Source of the DNA: Pseudomonas sp. MH9.2
GTDB taxonomy: Bacteria; Pseudomonadota; Gammaproteobacteria; Pseudomonadales; Pseudomonadaceae
DNA length: 64,000 bases
Assembly (NCBI RefSeq): GCF_034353875.1
Contig: NZ_CP133784.1
Coordinates: 4,430,501-4,494,500 of the forward strand
Reading direction: 5' to 3'
Below are positions 10,453 to 19,868 of this stretch, in pieces. The position numbers and the translations under genes are program-made. Below the pieces are notes generated by a model that was given only the letters and a program-made list of their open reading frames with translations, was not told the DNA's origin and searched no databases. The stretch's first letter is position 1, and the number at the start of each line of letters is the position of its first letter.

Positions 10453-11190
10453 GTGAGTTCAGTCAGTAAGTCGATTTTGCTGGTCGATGATGATCAGGAA
10501 ATTCGTGAATTGCTGCAAACCTACCTGAGTCGTTGTGGCTTCGTCGTGCGCACGGTGGGCGATGGTGCCGGTTTTCGCCAGGCGCTCAACGAAGAACCCA
10601 GCGATCTGGTGATCCTCGATGTCATGCTGCCCGACGAAGATGGTTTCAGTCTATGCCGCTGGGTGCGTCAGCATCCGCGTCAGTCCCAGGTCCCGATCAT
10701 CATGCTCACGGCCAGTTCCGACGAAGCCGATCGGGTGATTGGCCTGGAATTGGGCGCTGATGATTATCTGGGCAAGCCTTTCAGTCCCCGCGAACTGCAG
10801 GCTCGAATCAAGGCCCTGTTGCGACGTGCGCAATTCGGCCATGAGCGTGGCGCCGGTGAGGTACTGATGTTCGATGAATGGCGGCTGGATATGGTCAGTC
10901 ACCGACTCTTTCACAATGATGGCGAGGAAGTGATCCTCTCCGGTGCCGATTTTGCCTTGCTCAAATTGTTTCTGGATCGCCCGCAGCAAATCCTCGATCG
11001 CGACACTATTGGCAATGCCACTCGGGGTCGTGAACTGATGCCTCTGGAGCGCATTGTCGACATGGCTGTCAGCCGTCTGCGTCAACGATTGCGAGATACC
11101 GGCAAGGCGCCGCGGCTGATTCGTACCGTGCGTGGCAGTGGCTACCTGTTGGCTGCGAATGTCACGTCGTTGGTCAACCATGGCTACTGA
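10453..11190 (+). CDS. gltR: OmpR-family response regulator of glucose uptake
   Basis: Receiver domain (residues about 8-125) with ILLVDDDQEIREL, phospho-acceptor aspartate in DLVILDVMLPDEDGF and conserved lysine in LGKPFSPRELQ, then a winged-helix OmpR DNA-binding domain ending IRTVRGSGYLLAA. In pseudomonads the GltR/GtrS pair controls oprB and glucose transport genes; here it lies directly between glk and gtsABCD-oprB. AAGGA stands 8 bases before the GTG at 10453 but only 2 bases before the ATG at 10447, so I prefer the GTG; the protein differs by two residues. Confidence 0.9.
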   Translation: MSSVSKSILLVDDDQEIRELLQTYLSRCGFVVRTVGDGAGFRQALNEEPSDLVILDVMLPDEDGFSLCRWVRQHPRQSQVPIIMLTASSDEADRVIGLELGADDYLGKPFSPRELQARIKALLRRAQFGHERGAGEVLMFDEWRLDMVSHRLFHNDGEEVILSGADFALLKLFLDRPQQILDRDTIGNATRGRELMPLERIVDMAVSRLRQRLRDTGKAPRLIRTVRGSGYLLAANVTSLVNHGY

Positions 11191-12640
11191 AAAAGGTTGG
11201 CGTCTGCTGGTGCCGCACTCGTTGCTGGGTCGCATGCTGTTGCTGACGTTGTTGGTCGTGCTGCTGGCGCAGGGATTGTCCAGCGCGATCTGGTTGTCGC
11301 AATTGCGCGCCACGAAAATGGAAGGCTTGGTCACCAGCGCCCGCAGCCTCGCGCACTCCATGGCCGCCAGCGTCAGTTACTTCCGATCACTGCCGGTGGC
11401 TTATCGTCCGCTGGTGCTCGATCAATTGCGCAGCATGGGCGGTACACGCTTCGTCGTGACCCTGAATGACAAACCGTTGGAAATGGAAGTGCTGGGGCCG
11501 ACTCCGCGCAAGACCGCAGTGCTGAACGCGGTCGATGAAGTGCTGCGTCAGCGTCTCGGCAGTGAGCCGAATATTTCGGTGAGTTTCGTGCGACCCGAAG
11601 ACCTGCGGATTTTTAACGGTGGCATCAAGCTGGATGAGCTGCCGCGCTCCTGGGCCCATTATGCCTTGAGTCTGGAACCGATCAATCCGCCCGTTCTGGT
11701 CACCCAGATCGAACTGGCGGCCGGCGAATGGTTGTACATCGCTTCGTTGCTGCCCGAACCCTACACCACGCTCGAAGAGCAGGATCTGCCGGCGCAGCAG
11801 GTCTGGTTCATCGTGCTGACCAGCAGCTTTCTGTTGTTGTTTATCGGCCTGTTGGTGCATTGGCAAAGTCGCCCGCTCAAGCGTCTGGCCCGCGCGGCGC
11901 GGGAAATGTCGCTGGGTACGGTGGTCGAACCGGTCGTCGAAGGTGGGGGCAGCGAGGTGGTGGAAGTCAGCCGGGCGTTCAACGCCATGCGCGAGCGTAT
12001 CAGTCGCTACCTCTCGGAACGCAGCCAGCTGTTCAGCGCGATTTCCCACGATTTGCGTACGCCCATCACGCGTCTGCGGCTGAGGGTCGAGCTGTTGGAC
12101 GATGAGGCGGTGCAAGCAAAATTCAGTCGCGACCTCGACGAGTTGGAGTTATTGGTCAAAGGCGCGCTGCAATGCGTGAAAGATACGGATATCCACGAAA
12201 ACATTGAACCGGTGGACCTCAATCAGGTGCTGCATTGTCTGGTCGAACCCTACCTTTCGCCAACCGGCAATGGCCGTGTCACTCAGCAGGGGAAGGCCGC
12301 CGCGTTTTATCCGGGCAAGCCACTGGCGCTCAAACGCTGCATCGGCAACCTGATCGACAACGCGCTCAAATACGGGCAGAAGGCCCACCTGCATGTCGAT
12401 GACGACGCCGAAGCGTTCGTCCTGCACGTCGATGACGAGGGTCCCGGTGTGCCCGAGCAGCGCCAGGAACAAGTATTCGAGCCGCATTTTCGCCTGGCAG
12501 GCAAGCAACAACAGGGTTACGGCCTGGGCTTGGGTATTGCGCGCAATATTGCCCACAGCCATGGCGGAGAAGTGAGCCTGCAAAACCTCCGCGAAGGCGG
12601 ATTGCGTGTGACCTTGCGCCTGCCGCGAACCCACGACTGA
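11180..12640 (+). CDS. gtrS: Sensor histidine kinase, partner of GltR
   Basis: Membrane sensor of 486 residues. A first transmembrane segment lies at about residues 15-38, a periplasmic domain runs to about 205, and a second membrane segment near 212-232 is followed by a HAMP linker. The HisKA box FSAISHDLRTPITRLRLR holds the phospho-accepting histidine. ATP-binding boxes NLIDNALKYG, DEGPGVP and GYGLGLGIA follow. It starts inside the end of gltR (11-base overlap), so the two are co-translated. GtrS of P. aeruginosa senses 2-ketogluconate and 6-phosphogluconate; the ligand here is inferred from that. Confidence 0.88.
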   Translation: MATEKGWRLLVPHSLLGRMLLLTLLVVLLAQGLSSAIWLSQLRATKMEGLVTSARSLAHSMAASVSYFRSLPVAYRPLVLDQLRSMGGTRFVVTLNDKPLEMEVLGPTPRKTAVLNAVDEVLRQRLGSEPNISVSFVRPEDLRIFNGGIKLDELPRSWAHYALSLEPINPPVLVTQIELAAGEWLYIASLLPEPYTTLEEQDLPAQQVWFIVLTSSFLLLFIGLLVHWQSRPLKRLARAAREMSLGTVVEPVVEGGGSEVVEVSRAFNAMRERISRYLSERSQLFSAISHDLRTPITRLRLRVELLDDEAVQAKFSRDLDELELLVKGALQCVKDTDIHENIEPVDLNQVLHCLVEPYLSPTGNGRVTQQGKAAAFYPGKPLALKRCIGNLIDNALKYGQKAHLHVDDDAEAFVLHVDDEGPGVPEQRQEQVFEPHFRLAGKQQQGYGLGLGIARNIAHSHGGEVSLQNLREGGLRVTLRLPRTHD

Positions 12641-12766
12641 CAGGCCTTTCTACGACTGTTTCCTTTATGTAACCAGGCTGTGACCTTTGCGCGTCCCTTC
12701 GTTACCATGGCGCCGAAACCCTTGGTTAAAATCTATGCAGCGCAAGCACCAGACTTGCTCATGCAT

Positions 12767-12777
12767 AACAACAAGAA
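12767..12777 (+). promoter_or_regulatory. Candidate Crc/Hfq CA motif before gtsA
   Basis: AACAACAAGAA fits the AAnAAnAA pattern bound by Hfq with Crc in pseudomonads and lies directly 5' of the AAAGG ribosome-binding site of gtsA. It predicts translational repression during growth on preferred substrates such as succinate. Prediction only. Confidence 0.6.
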
Positions 12778-12788
12778 AAGGTAATCAG

Positions 12789-14081
12789 ATGAATTCGATC
12801 TCCCGCCTCGCTGCTGTCATTTCCCTCGCCTCGTTGTTCCCTCTGAGCGTTCTTGCTGCGGATGCGCCTGCCGGTTCAAAAGGCACCGTGGAAGTGGTCC
12901 ACTGGTGGACGTCGGGCGGCGAAGCAAAGGCTGTCGATGTCCTGAAAAAGCTGGTCGAAAAAGACGGCTATAGCTGGCAGGACAGCGCCGTCGCCGGTGG
13001 CGGTGGTGCAGCGGCCATGACCGTACTGAAGACCCGTGCGGTGTCTGGCAATCCACCTTCTGCTGCACAGATCAAAGGTCCGGACCTGCAAGAGTGGGGC
13101 GCCTTGGGCCTGCTGACCAACCTCGACGACGTTTCGAAAGCCAATAACTGGGACAAGCTGCTGTCCAAAACCGTCTCCGACACCATGAAGTACGAAGGTC
13201 ACTACGTGGCGGTGCCGGTGAACATTCACCGGGTGAACTGGTTGTGGATCAACCCGGAAGTGTTCAAGAAAGCCGGTATCGACAAAGCGCCTGTCACCCT
13301 TGATGAGTTCTTCGCGGCAGGTGACAAGCTCAAGGCAGCCGGCTTCATCCCCTTGGCCCATGGTGGCCAACCTTGGCAGGACAGCACGGTATTCGAAGAC
13401 CTGGTGCTGAGCATCATGGGGCCGGATGGCTACAAAAAAGCCTTCCTTGATCTCGACGAGAAAACCCTGACGGGCGACAAGATGGTCGAGGTGTTCGCCA
13501 CGCTGAAAAAACTCATTGGCTACATGGACAACAACCGTGCCGGGCGTGACTGGAACCTTGCAGCGGCTGACGTCATTCAGGGCAAGGCCGGTATGCAGAT
13601 GATGGGCGACTGGGCCAAGAGCGAGTGGAGTGCCGCCGGTAAGGTTGCCGGTAAAGACTACCAATGCGTTCCTTTCCCTGGCACCCAAGGCAGCTACACC
13701 TACAACATCGATTCGCTGGCGATGTTCAAGTTGTCTGCCAAAAACAATACTCCTGGCAACCTCGCGGCTCAGAACGATGTGGCAAAAATCGCCCTCGAGC
13801 CTGAGTTCCAATACGTGTTCAACCAGAACAAAGGCTCGATCCCGGTTCGTAACGATCTGGACATGAGCAAGTTCGACAGTTGTGGTCAGGCCTCGGCAAA
13901 GGACTTCAAGGACGCCGACAAGAACGGCAAACTTGAGCCAAGCATGGCGCACAACATGGCCACCTCGCTCGCTGTGCAGGGCGCGATCTTCGACACGGTC
14001 ACTAATTTCATGAGCGACCCGAAAGCCGACCCGCAAGCCGTCGTCAAAAAGCTGTACTCGGGCATCCAGTCAGCCAAGTAA
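12789..14081 (+). CDS. gtsA: Glucose ABC transporter, periplasmic substrate-binding protein
   Basis: Captures glucose (and probably mannose) in the periplasm and hands it to GtsBC. The 430 residues open with a classic signal peptide ([17 protein letters not shown], cleavage after VLAA near residue 23). A family 1 solute-binding fold follows, with [16 protein letters not shown] at the mature start. The ATG at 12789 is preceded by AAAGG at about 6-8 bases, and the open frame upstream of it is not protein-like. It is the first gene of gtsABCD. Confidence 0.94.
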   Translation: MNSISRLAAVISLASLFPLSVLAADAPAGSKGTVEVVHWWTSGGEAKAVDVLKKLVEKDGYSWQDSAVAGGGGAAAMTVLKTRAVSGNPPSAAQIKGPDLQEWGALGLLTNLDDVSKANNWDKLLSKTVSDTMKYEGHYVAVPVNIHRVNWLWINPEVFKKAGIDKAPVTLDEFFAAGDKLKAAGFIPLAHGGQPWQDSTVFEDLVLSIMGPDGYKKAFLDLDEKTLTGDKMVEVFATLKKLIGYMDNNRAGRDWNLAAADVIQGKAGMQMMGDWAKSEWSAAGKVAGKDYQCVPFPGTQGSYTYNIDSLAMFKLSAKNNTPGNLAAQNDVAKIALEPEFQYVFNQNKGSIPVRNDLDMSKFDSCGQASAKDFKDADKNGKLEPSMAHNMATSLAVQGAIFDTVTNFMSDPKADPQAVVKKLYSGIQSAK

Positions 14082-14207
14082 TCGACTATTGAATCACCGC
14101 TGGTTCGCCAGCGGTACACCCCAGCCGTAGCGCATGCTGCTGAAACCTTAACGGGTTTCACGCTGGCGTTCGGCCTGGATTCCTTGTTCTCGAACTGGAT
14201 TTTTCAG

Positions 14208-15116
14208 ATGAGCTCTGTCGCTGTGTTCAGCAAGGCCTCACCGTTCGATGTGCTGCAACGCTGGCTGCCCAAGTTGGTGTTGGCGCCAAGCATGCTGATC
14301 GTGCTGGTCGGTTTCTATGGTTATATCCTGTGGACGTTTGTACTTTCGTTCACCAATTCAACGTTTATGCCCAGCTACAAGTGGGCGGGTTTGCAGCAAT
14401 ACACACGTCTGCTCGACAACGATCGTTGGTGGGTGGCGAGCAAGAACCTGGCGGTATTCGGCGGCATGTTCATAGGCATCAGTCTGGTGCTAGGTGTCGT
14501 GCTCGCGGTCCTGCTGGACCAGCGCATCCGTCGTGAAGGTTTTATCCGCACGGTCTATTTGTACCCGATGGCGCTGTCGATGATCGTCACCGGTACGGCC
14601 TGGAAATGGCTGCTCAACCCCGGTCTTGGTCTGGACAAAATGCTCCGTGACTGGGGCTGGGAAGGCTTCCGCCTGGATTGGCTGGTCGACCCGAGCCGCG
14701 TCGTGTACTGCCTGGTGATCGCAGCGGTCTGGCAGTCTTCCGGGTTCGTTATGGCGCTGTTTCTCGCCGGGTTGCGCGGGGTCGATCAGTCGATCATTCG
14801 TGCCGCGCAGATCGACGGCGCGAGCCTGCCAACCATCTATCTGCGCGTCGTGCTGCCAAGCCTGCGCCCGGTGTTTTTCAGCGCGGTGATGATTCTGGCG
14901 CACATCGCCATCAAGAGCTTCGACTTGGTGGCGTCGATGACCGCAGGTGGCCCCGGCTACTCCTCGGACTTGCCCGCGATGTTCATGTACTCGTTCACCT
15001 TCAGCCGTGGCCAGATGGGCATGGGCTCGGCGAGTGCAATCCTGATGCTCGGCGCGATTCTCGCCATCCTCGTGCCATATCTGTACTCCGAGCTGAGGAC
15101 CAAACGCCATGAATAG
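14208..15116 (+). CDS. gtsB: Glucose ABC transporter permease
   Basis: Inner-membrane permease of 302 residues with six hydrophobic segments, like MalF-type sugar permeases. The EAA loop is visible as RAAQIDGASLPTIYLRVVLP near residue 205. I chose the ATG at 14208 (MSSVAVFSKASPF); an upstream in-frame start adds eight unsupported residues. The 126 bases between gtsA and gtsB hold no gene. The 3' end overlaps gtsC by 8 bases, so the two permeases are coupled. Confidence 0.92.
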   Translation: MSSVAVFSKASPFDVLQRWLPKLVLAPSMLIVLVGFYGYILWTFVLSFTNSTFMPSYKWAGLQQYTRLLDNDRWWVASKNLAVFGGMFIGISLVLGVVLAVLLDQRIRREGFIRTVYLYPMALSMIVTGTAWKWLLNPGLGLDKMLRDWGWEGFRLDWLVDPSRVVYCLVIAAVWQSSGFVMALFLAGLRGVDQSIIRAAQIDGASLPTIYLRVVLPSLRPVFFSAVMILAHIAIKSFDLVASMTAGGPGYSSDLPAMFMYSFTFSRGQMGMGSASAILMLGAILAILVPYLYSELRTKRHE

Positions 15117-15966
15117 TCAGGTGGGTAAACCTTCCATCAGCATCAGCATCAGCATCAGCCGGGTCGCGATCTATGCGGTCTTGCTGTTGGCGGTCGTGGT
15201 GTATCTGGTGCCGCTGATCGTGATGCTGCTGACCAGCTTCAAATCTCCGGAAGACATCAGCACTGGTAACTTGTTGAGCTGGCCGACAGTGGTCACCGGC
15301 ATGGGGTGGGTCAAGGCCTGGGCCACGGTCGATGGCTACTTCTGGAACTCGGTGAAAATCACTGTGCCAGCGGTTCTGATCTCCACCGCCATCGGCGCCA
15401 TCAACGGTTACGTGCTGGCGATGTGGCGCTTTCGGGGTTCGCAATTGTTTTTCGGTCTGTTGTTGTTCGGCTGTTTCCTGCCGTTCCAGACCGTGCTGCT
15501 GCCGGCGTCGTTCACGGTCGGCAAGATGGGGCTGGCAGCCTCCACCACCGGCCTGGTGTTCGTGCATGTGGTCTACGGCCTGGCATTCACCACGCTGTTC
15601 TTCCGCAACTACTACGTGAGCATTCCGGATGCGTTGGTCAAGGCTGCGCGGCTGGACGGTGCCGGATTTTTCACCATCTTCGGCCGGATCATTCTGCCGA
15701 TGTCGACGCCGATCATCATGGTCTGCCTGATCTGGCAGTTTACCCAGATCTGGAACGACTTCCTGTTCGGTGTGGTCTTCTCCAGTGGCGACTCGCAGCC
15801 CATCACCGTGGCACTGAACAACCTGGTCAACACCAGCACCGGTGCCAAGGAATACAACGTTGATATGGCAGCGGCGATGATCGCCGGGCTGCCGACGCTG
15901 CTGGTCTATGTGCTGGCTGGTAAGTATTTCCTGCGTGGGCTGACGGCCGGCGCGGTCAAGGGGTAA
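15109..15966 (+). CDS. gtsC: Glucose ABC transporter permease
   Basis: Second permease, 285 residues, MalG-type, with six membrane segments and the EAA loop KAARLDGAGFFTIFGRIILP near residue 180. It pairs with GtsB, and GtsD drives the pore. Residues 9-17 alternate serine and isoleucine because of a fourfold hexamer repeat in the DNA, just before the first membrane helix. It is followed by gtsD after 2 bases. Confidence 0.92.
   Translation: MNSQVGKPSISISISISRVAIYAVLLLAVVVYLVPLIVMLLTSFKSPEDISTGNLLSWPTVVTGMGWVKAWATVDGYFWNSVKITVPAVLISTAIGAINGYVLAMWRFRGSQLFFGLLLFGCFLPFQTVLLPASFTVGKMGLAASTTGLVFVHVVYGLAFTTLFFRNYYVSIPDALVKAARLDGAGFFTIFGRIILPMSTPIIMVCLIWQFTQIWNDFLFGVVFSSGDSQPITVALNNLVNTSTGAKEYNVDMAAAMIAGLPTLLVYVLAGKYFLRGLTAGAVKG
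15136..15159 (+). repeat. Tandem hexamer ATCAGC x4 in gtsC
   Basis: Four perfect copies of ATCAGC encode an Ile-Ser repeat at the GtsC N-terminus. Gain or loss of units would keep the frame, so only the cytoplasmic tail length would vary. Confidence 0.85.
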
Positions 15967-15968
15967 TC

Positions 15969-17132
15969 ATGGCAACTCTCGAATTGCGCAACGTCAACAA
16001 GACCTACGGCAGCGGTTTGCCGGACACCTTGAAAAACATCGAACTGAAGATCGATGACGGCGAGTTTCTGATTCTGGTCGGTCCTTCGGGCTGCGGTAAA
16101 TCGACGTTGATGAACTGCATTGCCGGGCTGGAAAACATCAGCGGCGGCTCGATCCTGATCGATGACGCGGACATCAGTGGCATGAGCCCCAAGGATCGTG
16201 ACATCGCCATGGTGTTCCAGTCTTACGCGTTGTACCCAACCATGAGCGTGCGCGAAAACATCTCGTTTGGTTTGAAAATCCGCAAGATGGCGCCCGCGGC
16301 CATCGAAGAGGAGGTCGCGCGGGTCGCCAAGCTGTTGCAGATCGAACACCTGCTCAATCGGAAGCCCGGCCAGCTTTCCGGTGGGCAGCAACAGCGTGTG
16401 GCCATGGGTCGTGCGTTGGCGCGGCGGCCGAAAATCTACCTGTTCGATGAGCCGCTTTCCAACCTCGACGCCAAGCTGCGGGTCGAGATGCGGACTGAAA
16501 TGAAACTGATGCACCAGCGCCTGAAAACCACCACGGTTTACGTGACCCACGACCAGATCGAAGCCATGACTCTGGGCGACAAAGTGGCGGTGATGAAGGA
16601 CGGGATCATTCAGCAGTTCGGCACGCCGAAGCAGATTTACAACGATCCGGCCAACCTGTTCGTCGCCAGCTTCATCGGTTCGCCGCCGATGAACTTCATC
16701 CCCTTGCGCCTGCAACGTAAGGACGGGCGGCTGCTGGCCCTGCTCGACAGTGGTCAGGCGCGTTGCGAGCTGCCGCTGGGCATGCTTGATGCGGGCCTGG
16801 AAGACCGTGAAGTGATTCTCGGCATGCGTCCTGAACAGATCGTTCTGGCACCCGTCGAACCCAACGGCTTGCCGACTATTCGCGCCGAAGTTCAAGTCAC
16901 CGAGCCGACCGGGCCGGACACCTTGGTGTTCGTCACGCTTAACCAGAGCAAGGTCTGCTGCCGCCTGGCGCCGGACGTTGCGCCGCAGGTAGGGGAATCA
17001 CTGAACCTGCAGTTCGATCCTTCAAAAGTGTTGCTGTTCGACGCCAAGAGCGGTGAGCGGCTCGGGGTTTTGGGAAAGTCCCAGCCCGCTGAACGTGTGG
17101 GCAATGTCACGCAAATTAGTCGCAACCAATGA
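15969..17132 (+). CDS. gtsD: Glucose ABC transporter ATP-binding protein
   Basis: ATPase subunit of the glucose importer, 387 residues, MalK/UgpC class. The Walker A motif is GPSGCGKST near residue 38, the signature LSGGQQQRVAMGRALA near 136, Walker B IYLFDEPLSNLD, and the switch histidine lies in VYVTHDQIEAMTLGD. The C-terminal 140 residues form the TOBE-type regulatory domain of sugar ABC ATPases. It ends the gtsABCD run, and oprB follows after 121 bases. Confidence 0.93.
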   Translation: MATLELRNVNKTYGSGLPDTLKNIELKIDDGEFLILVGPSGCGKSTLMNCIAGLENISGGSILIDDADISGMSPKDRDIAMVFQSYALYPTMSVRENISFGLKIRKMAPAAIEEEVARVAKLLQIEHLLNRKPGQLSGGQQQRVAMGRALARRPKIYLFDEPLSNLDAKLRVEMRTEMKLMHQRLKTTTVYVTHDQIEAMTLGDKVAVMKDGIIQQFGTPKQIYNDPANLFVASFIGSPPMNFIPLRLQRKDGRLLALLDSGQARCELPLGMLDAGLEDREVILGMRPEQIVLAPVEPNGLPTIRAEVQVTEPTGPDTLVFVTLNQSKVCCRLAPDVAPQVGESLNLQFDPSKVLLFDAKSGERLGVLGKSQPAERVGNVTQISRNQ

Positions 17133-17229
17133 CGGGGTGCGCCGAGCATCGCGGGTTTGATCGATCAGGCCTTAACAGTCGGTCAGCCAGCGACACGATG
17201 TTAGTCAATGCAAGTCACCTACTAGCGCT

Positions 17230-17240
17230 AATAACAATAA
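17230..17240 (+). promoter_or_regulatory. Candidate Crc/Hfq CA motif before oprB
   Basis: AATAACAATAA is an AAnAAnAAnAA array immediately before the GAGG ribosome-binding site of oprB, the same placement as at gtsA. It predicts catabolite repression of the porin at the level of translation. Prediction only. Confidence 0.6.
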
Positions 17241-17253
17241 GAGGATTTAAGGG

Positions 17254-18618
17254 ATGAATCATAAAGAAGCCAAATCGCTTACCCAATTCAAGCTGATTAG
17301 CACGCTGTCTGTTTTGGGTGCATTAAGCTTGGCTGGAAGCGTGCACGCGGCTGATGCTTTTGATCCGAACTCGCAGTGGATGTCGGGTGACTGGGGTGGC
17401 ACGCGTACCGAACTGCTGAACAAGGGATATGACTTTTCACTTGAGTACGTAGGGGAAGTCGGCAGCAACTTGCACGGCGGCTACAACAACGACAAGACTG
17501 CGCGCTATGCGGATCAGTTCGCTCTGGGCGTGGACCTGGATCTGCAAAAAATCCTCGGCTGGCATGACGCTGAATTCAAACTGGCGATCACTGAGCGCAG
17601 TGGCCGCAACATCTCCAATGACCGCATAGGCGATCCGCGTGCTGGCACCTTTAGTTCGTCACAGGAAGTCTGGGGCCGTGGTCAGACCTGGCGCCTGACG
17701 CAAATGTGGGCCAAGCAGAAATATTTTGACGGCGCACTGGATGTTAAAGCTGGTCGTTTTGGGCCAGGCGAAGACTTCAACAGCTTCCCGTGCGACTTCC
17801 AGAACCTTGCGTTCTGCGGCTCGCAAGTGGGTAACTGGGTCGGCAGCATCTGGTACAACTGGCCGGTCAGCCAGTGGGCGTTACGTGTTAAATACAACAT
17901 CTCCCCCGAGTTCTATGCACAGGTCGGCGCGTTCGAGCAGAACCCATCCAACCTGGAAACCGGTAACGGCTTCAAGCTCAGTGGCAGCGGTACCAAAGGC
18001 ATGATCATCCCCACCGAGTTGGTCTGGTCGCCGAAGGTCAACGACCTGCCGGGCGAATACCGTCTCGGTTACTACTACAGCACCGCCAAAGCCGACGACG
18101 TTTACAAAGGCGCCGACGGTCAGGCGCAGCCACTCACCCCGGGCGGGGAATACCAGTCGCACAGCAGCAAGCATGGCTGGTGGGTCGTGGCACAGCAGCA
18201 ACTCACCACCCACAACGGCGATGCTGCCCGTGGCTTGAGTGCGTTCGCCAACGCAACCGTGCATGACAAGGCTACCAACTACATCGATAACTACCAGCAG
18301 ATCGGCCTGACCTACAAAGGTCCGTTCAATGCGCGTCCAAAAGATGACATGGGCGTGGGTATCGCTCGGATTCACGTCAATGATGATGCGCAAGACCGTG
18401 CACGTCTGGTCAACCAAATCAGCGGGATCGACGATTACGACAACCCTAACTATCTGCCGGTGCAGAGTACTGAATACAACGCCGAGATTTACTACGGTTT
18501 CCACGTCACCAATTGGCTGACCGTGCGTCCCAACCTGCAATTCATCAAACACCCAGGTGGCGTCGATCAGGTTGACGATGCGCTGGTTGCAGGTTTGAAG
18601 ATTCAGTCGAAGTTCTAA
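17254..18618 (+). CDS. oprB: Carbohydrate-selective porin OprB
   Basis: Outer-membrane glucose channel, 454 residues. The signal peptide runs to about residue 33 (SLAGSVHAAD). The mature start PNSQWMSGDWGGTRTELLNK is characteristic of OprB, and the last residues KIQSKF end in phenylalanine as expected for a beta-barrel protein. Alternating amphipathic strands fill the rest. It lies downstream of gtsD with its own leader, and ends in a strong terminator. Confidence 0.95.
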   Translation: MNHKEAKSLTQFKLISTLSVLGALSLAGSVHAADAFDPNSQWMSGDWGGTRTELLNKGYDFSLEYVGEVGSNLHGGYNNDKTARYADQFALGVDLDLQKILGWHDAEFKLAITERSGRNISNDRIGDPRAGTFSSSQEVWGRGQTWRLTQMWAKQKYFDGALDVKAGRFGPGEDFNSFPCDFQNLAFCGSQVGNWVGSIWYNWPVSQWALRVKYNISPEFYAQVGAFEQNPSNLETGNGFKLSGSGTKGMIIPTELVWSPKVNDLPGEYRLGYYYSTAKADDVYKGADGQAQPLTPGGEYQSHSSKHGWWVVAQQQLTTHNGDAARGLSAFANATVHDKATNYIDNYQQIGLTYKGPFNARPKDDMGVGIARIHVNDDAQDRARLVNQISGIDDYDNPNYLPVQSTEYNAEIYYGFHVTNWLTVRPNLQFIKHPGGVDQVDDALVAGLKIQSKF

Positions 18619-18684
18619 GCGGGTTTTAGCGCTAAGCAAGGTTTGAAGACGCGCTGTCAGTGATCAAGGTATGTGTGTGCTTTG

Positions 18685-18711
18685 CGGGCAGCCTGGCTGC
18701 CCGTTTTTTTT
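18685..18711 (+). terminator. Rho-independent terminator after oprB
   Basis: Stem CGGGCAG / CTGCCCG (18685-18691 and 18697-18703) with loop CCTGG, followed by eight T. It closes the gts-oprB transcript and lies 74 bases after the oprB start-frame ends, before the convergent hexR. Confidence 0.9.
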
Positions 18712-18768
18712 GAGTCGTTTGGCGCAGAAGCGCTGGCTCGATGCGGTGTGCCCGATGGTGACCGGGCC

Positions 18769-19638
18769 TTAAATCAACTCATCGTCAATCGGATACCGGC
18801 TGGCGTTGAGGCTTTCCTTGATTTTGCGCAAATGCGGCTGGAAATCCACGCCCCGGCGCAGGGTCATGCCGGTGGCCAATACGTCGAGCACGGTGAGCTG
18901 GATGATCCGTGAGGTCATCGGCATATAGATGTCGGTGTCTTCTGGGAGCGGGATATTCAAGCTCAGGGTGCTGGCCTTGGCCAGTGGCGACCCCTCGGCG
19001 GTCAGGCCCAGAACCGAGGCGCCGTTTTCGCGGGCAATGCGGGCCACTTCCACCAGTTCGCGGGTGCGGCCGGTGTAGGAAATGATCACAAATAACTCGC
19101 CGGTATGTGCGACGGAAGCGATCATGCGCTGCATCAGCACATCAACGTGCGCGGTCACCGCGAGGTTGAAACGAAAGAATTTATGCTGCGCATCCATCGC
19201 CACCGGGGCCGAAGCGCCGAGGCCAAAAAAATGGATCTGCCGCGCCTGAATCAATAGATCCACGGCTTTGCTGATCAGGTTCGAATCGAGTTGCTGAAGG
19301 GCGCTGTCCAGCGAGGCAATGGCGCTGCCGAAAATTTTCCGGGTGTAGTCCTCGGGGTTGTCGTCGGCCTCCACTGCGCGGCTTACATACGCCGCGCCAC
19401 TGGCCAGACTTTGCGCCAGCTGCAACTTGAGCTCGGGATAACCGCTGACACCGAACGAGCGGCAAAAGCGGTTGACCGTGGGCTCGCTGACCTTGGCGGC
19501 CTGAGCGAGCGCGGCGATACTCAAGCGCGTCGCTTGCTGTGGGTTGAGCAGGATCACCTCGGCGACCTTGCGCTCAGCCTTGTTCAATTCATCGAGACGG
19601 CCCTGGATATGCTCCAGGAGGTTGCGCATGCGGTCCAT
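18769..19638 (-). CDS. hexR: HexR, RpiR-family repressor of glucose metabolism
   Basis: Transcriptional repressor released by KDPG; it controls zwf-pgl-eda, edd-glk and gap in pseudomonads. The 289 residues have an N-terminal RpiR helix-turn-helix ([20 protein letters not shown] near residues 42-61) and a C-terminal SIS sugar-phosphate domain ([34 protein letters not shown]). The ATG at 19638 has AAGGA 6 bases upstream; an in-frame start 17 codons earlier lacks one. It is divergent from zwf, and matching operators are visible at gap/edd and zwf. Confidence 0.94.
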   Translation of the reverse strand: MDRMRNLLEHIQGRLDELNKAERKVAEVILLNPQQATRLSIAALAQAAKVSEPTVNRFCRSFGVSGYPELKLQLAQSLASGAAYVSRAVEADDNPEDYTRKIFGSAIASLDSALQQLDSNLISKAVDLLIQARQIHFFGLGASAPVAMDAQHKFFRFNLAVTAHVDVLMQRMIASVAHTGELFVIISYTGRTRELVEVARIARENGASVLGLTAEGSPLAKASTLSLNIPLPEDTDIYMPMTSRIIQLTVLDVLATGMTLRRGVDFQPHLRKIKESLNASRYPIDDELI

Positions 19639-19786
19639 TTTATATCCTTGTCGAGCAGGCAACAGACTGATTTGTACACACCCTGGCAATGCCTGTCATC
19701 GAGAGTCTTACAGACGCTGGTAAAGGTGGCCTATCGTACTGATGGCCCTCGTCGATCACCATCGGAATCTGGTTTTAGACGAAATG

Positions 19787-19804
19787 TTGTGGTTATTACT
19801 ACAT
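19787..19804. promoter_or_regulatory. Imperfect HexR operator before zwf
   Basis: The stretch TGTGGTTATTACTACA (19788-19803) is a palindrome with 12 of 16 matching positions and TTGT at its left end. It is wider than the standard TTGT-N7-ACAA site and lies about 65 bases before zwf and 150 before hexR. Since HexR is known to repress zwf in related species, this is the best candidate site in the gap. Confidence 0.5.
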
Positions 19805-19855
19805 TTGATCTTGAATACTGCCTTTAAAAAAGGTATTTGTAGCCTAACTTGATAA

Positions 19856-19863
19856 AAGAACAA
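19856..19863 (+). promoter_or_regulatory. Candidate Crc/Hfq CA motif at the zwf start
   Basis: AAGAACAA fits AAnAAnAA and ends 5 bases before the zwf ATG, where a Shine-Dalgarno sequence would be expected but is not seen. Binding of Hfq/Crc here would cover the ribosome entry site. Confidence 0.45.
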
Positions 19864-19868
19864 ACATT

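Noticed and set aside
12876..14036. Minus-strand open frame opposite gtsA
   Set aside because: Shadow of a clear substrate-binding protein gene.
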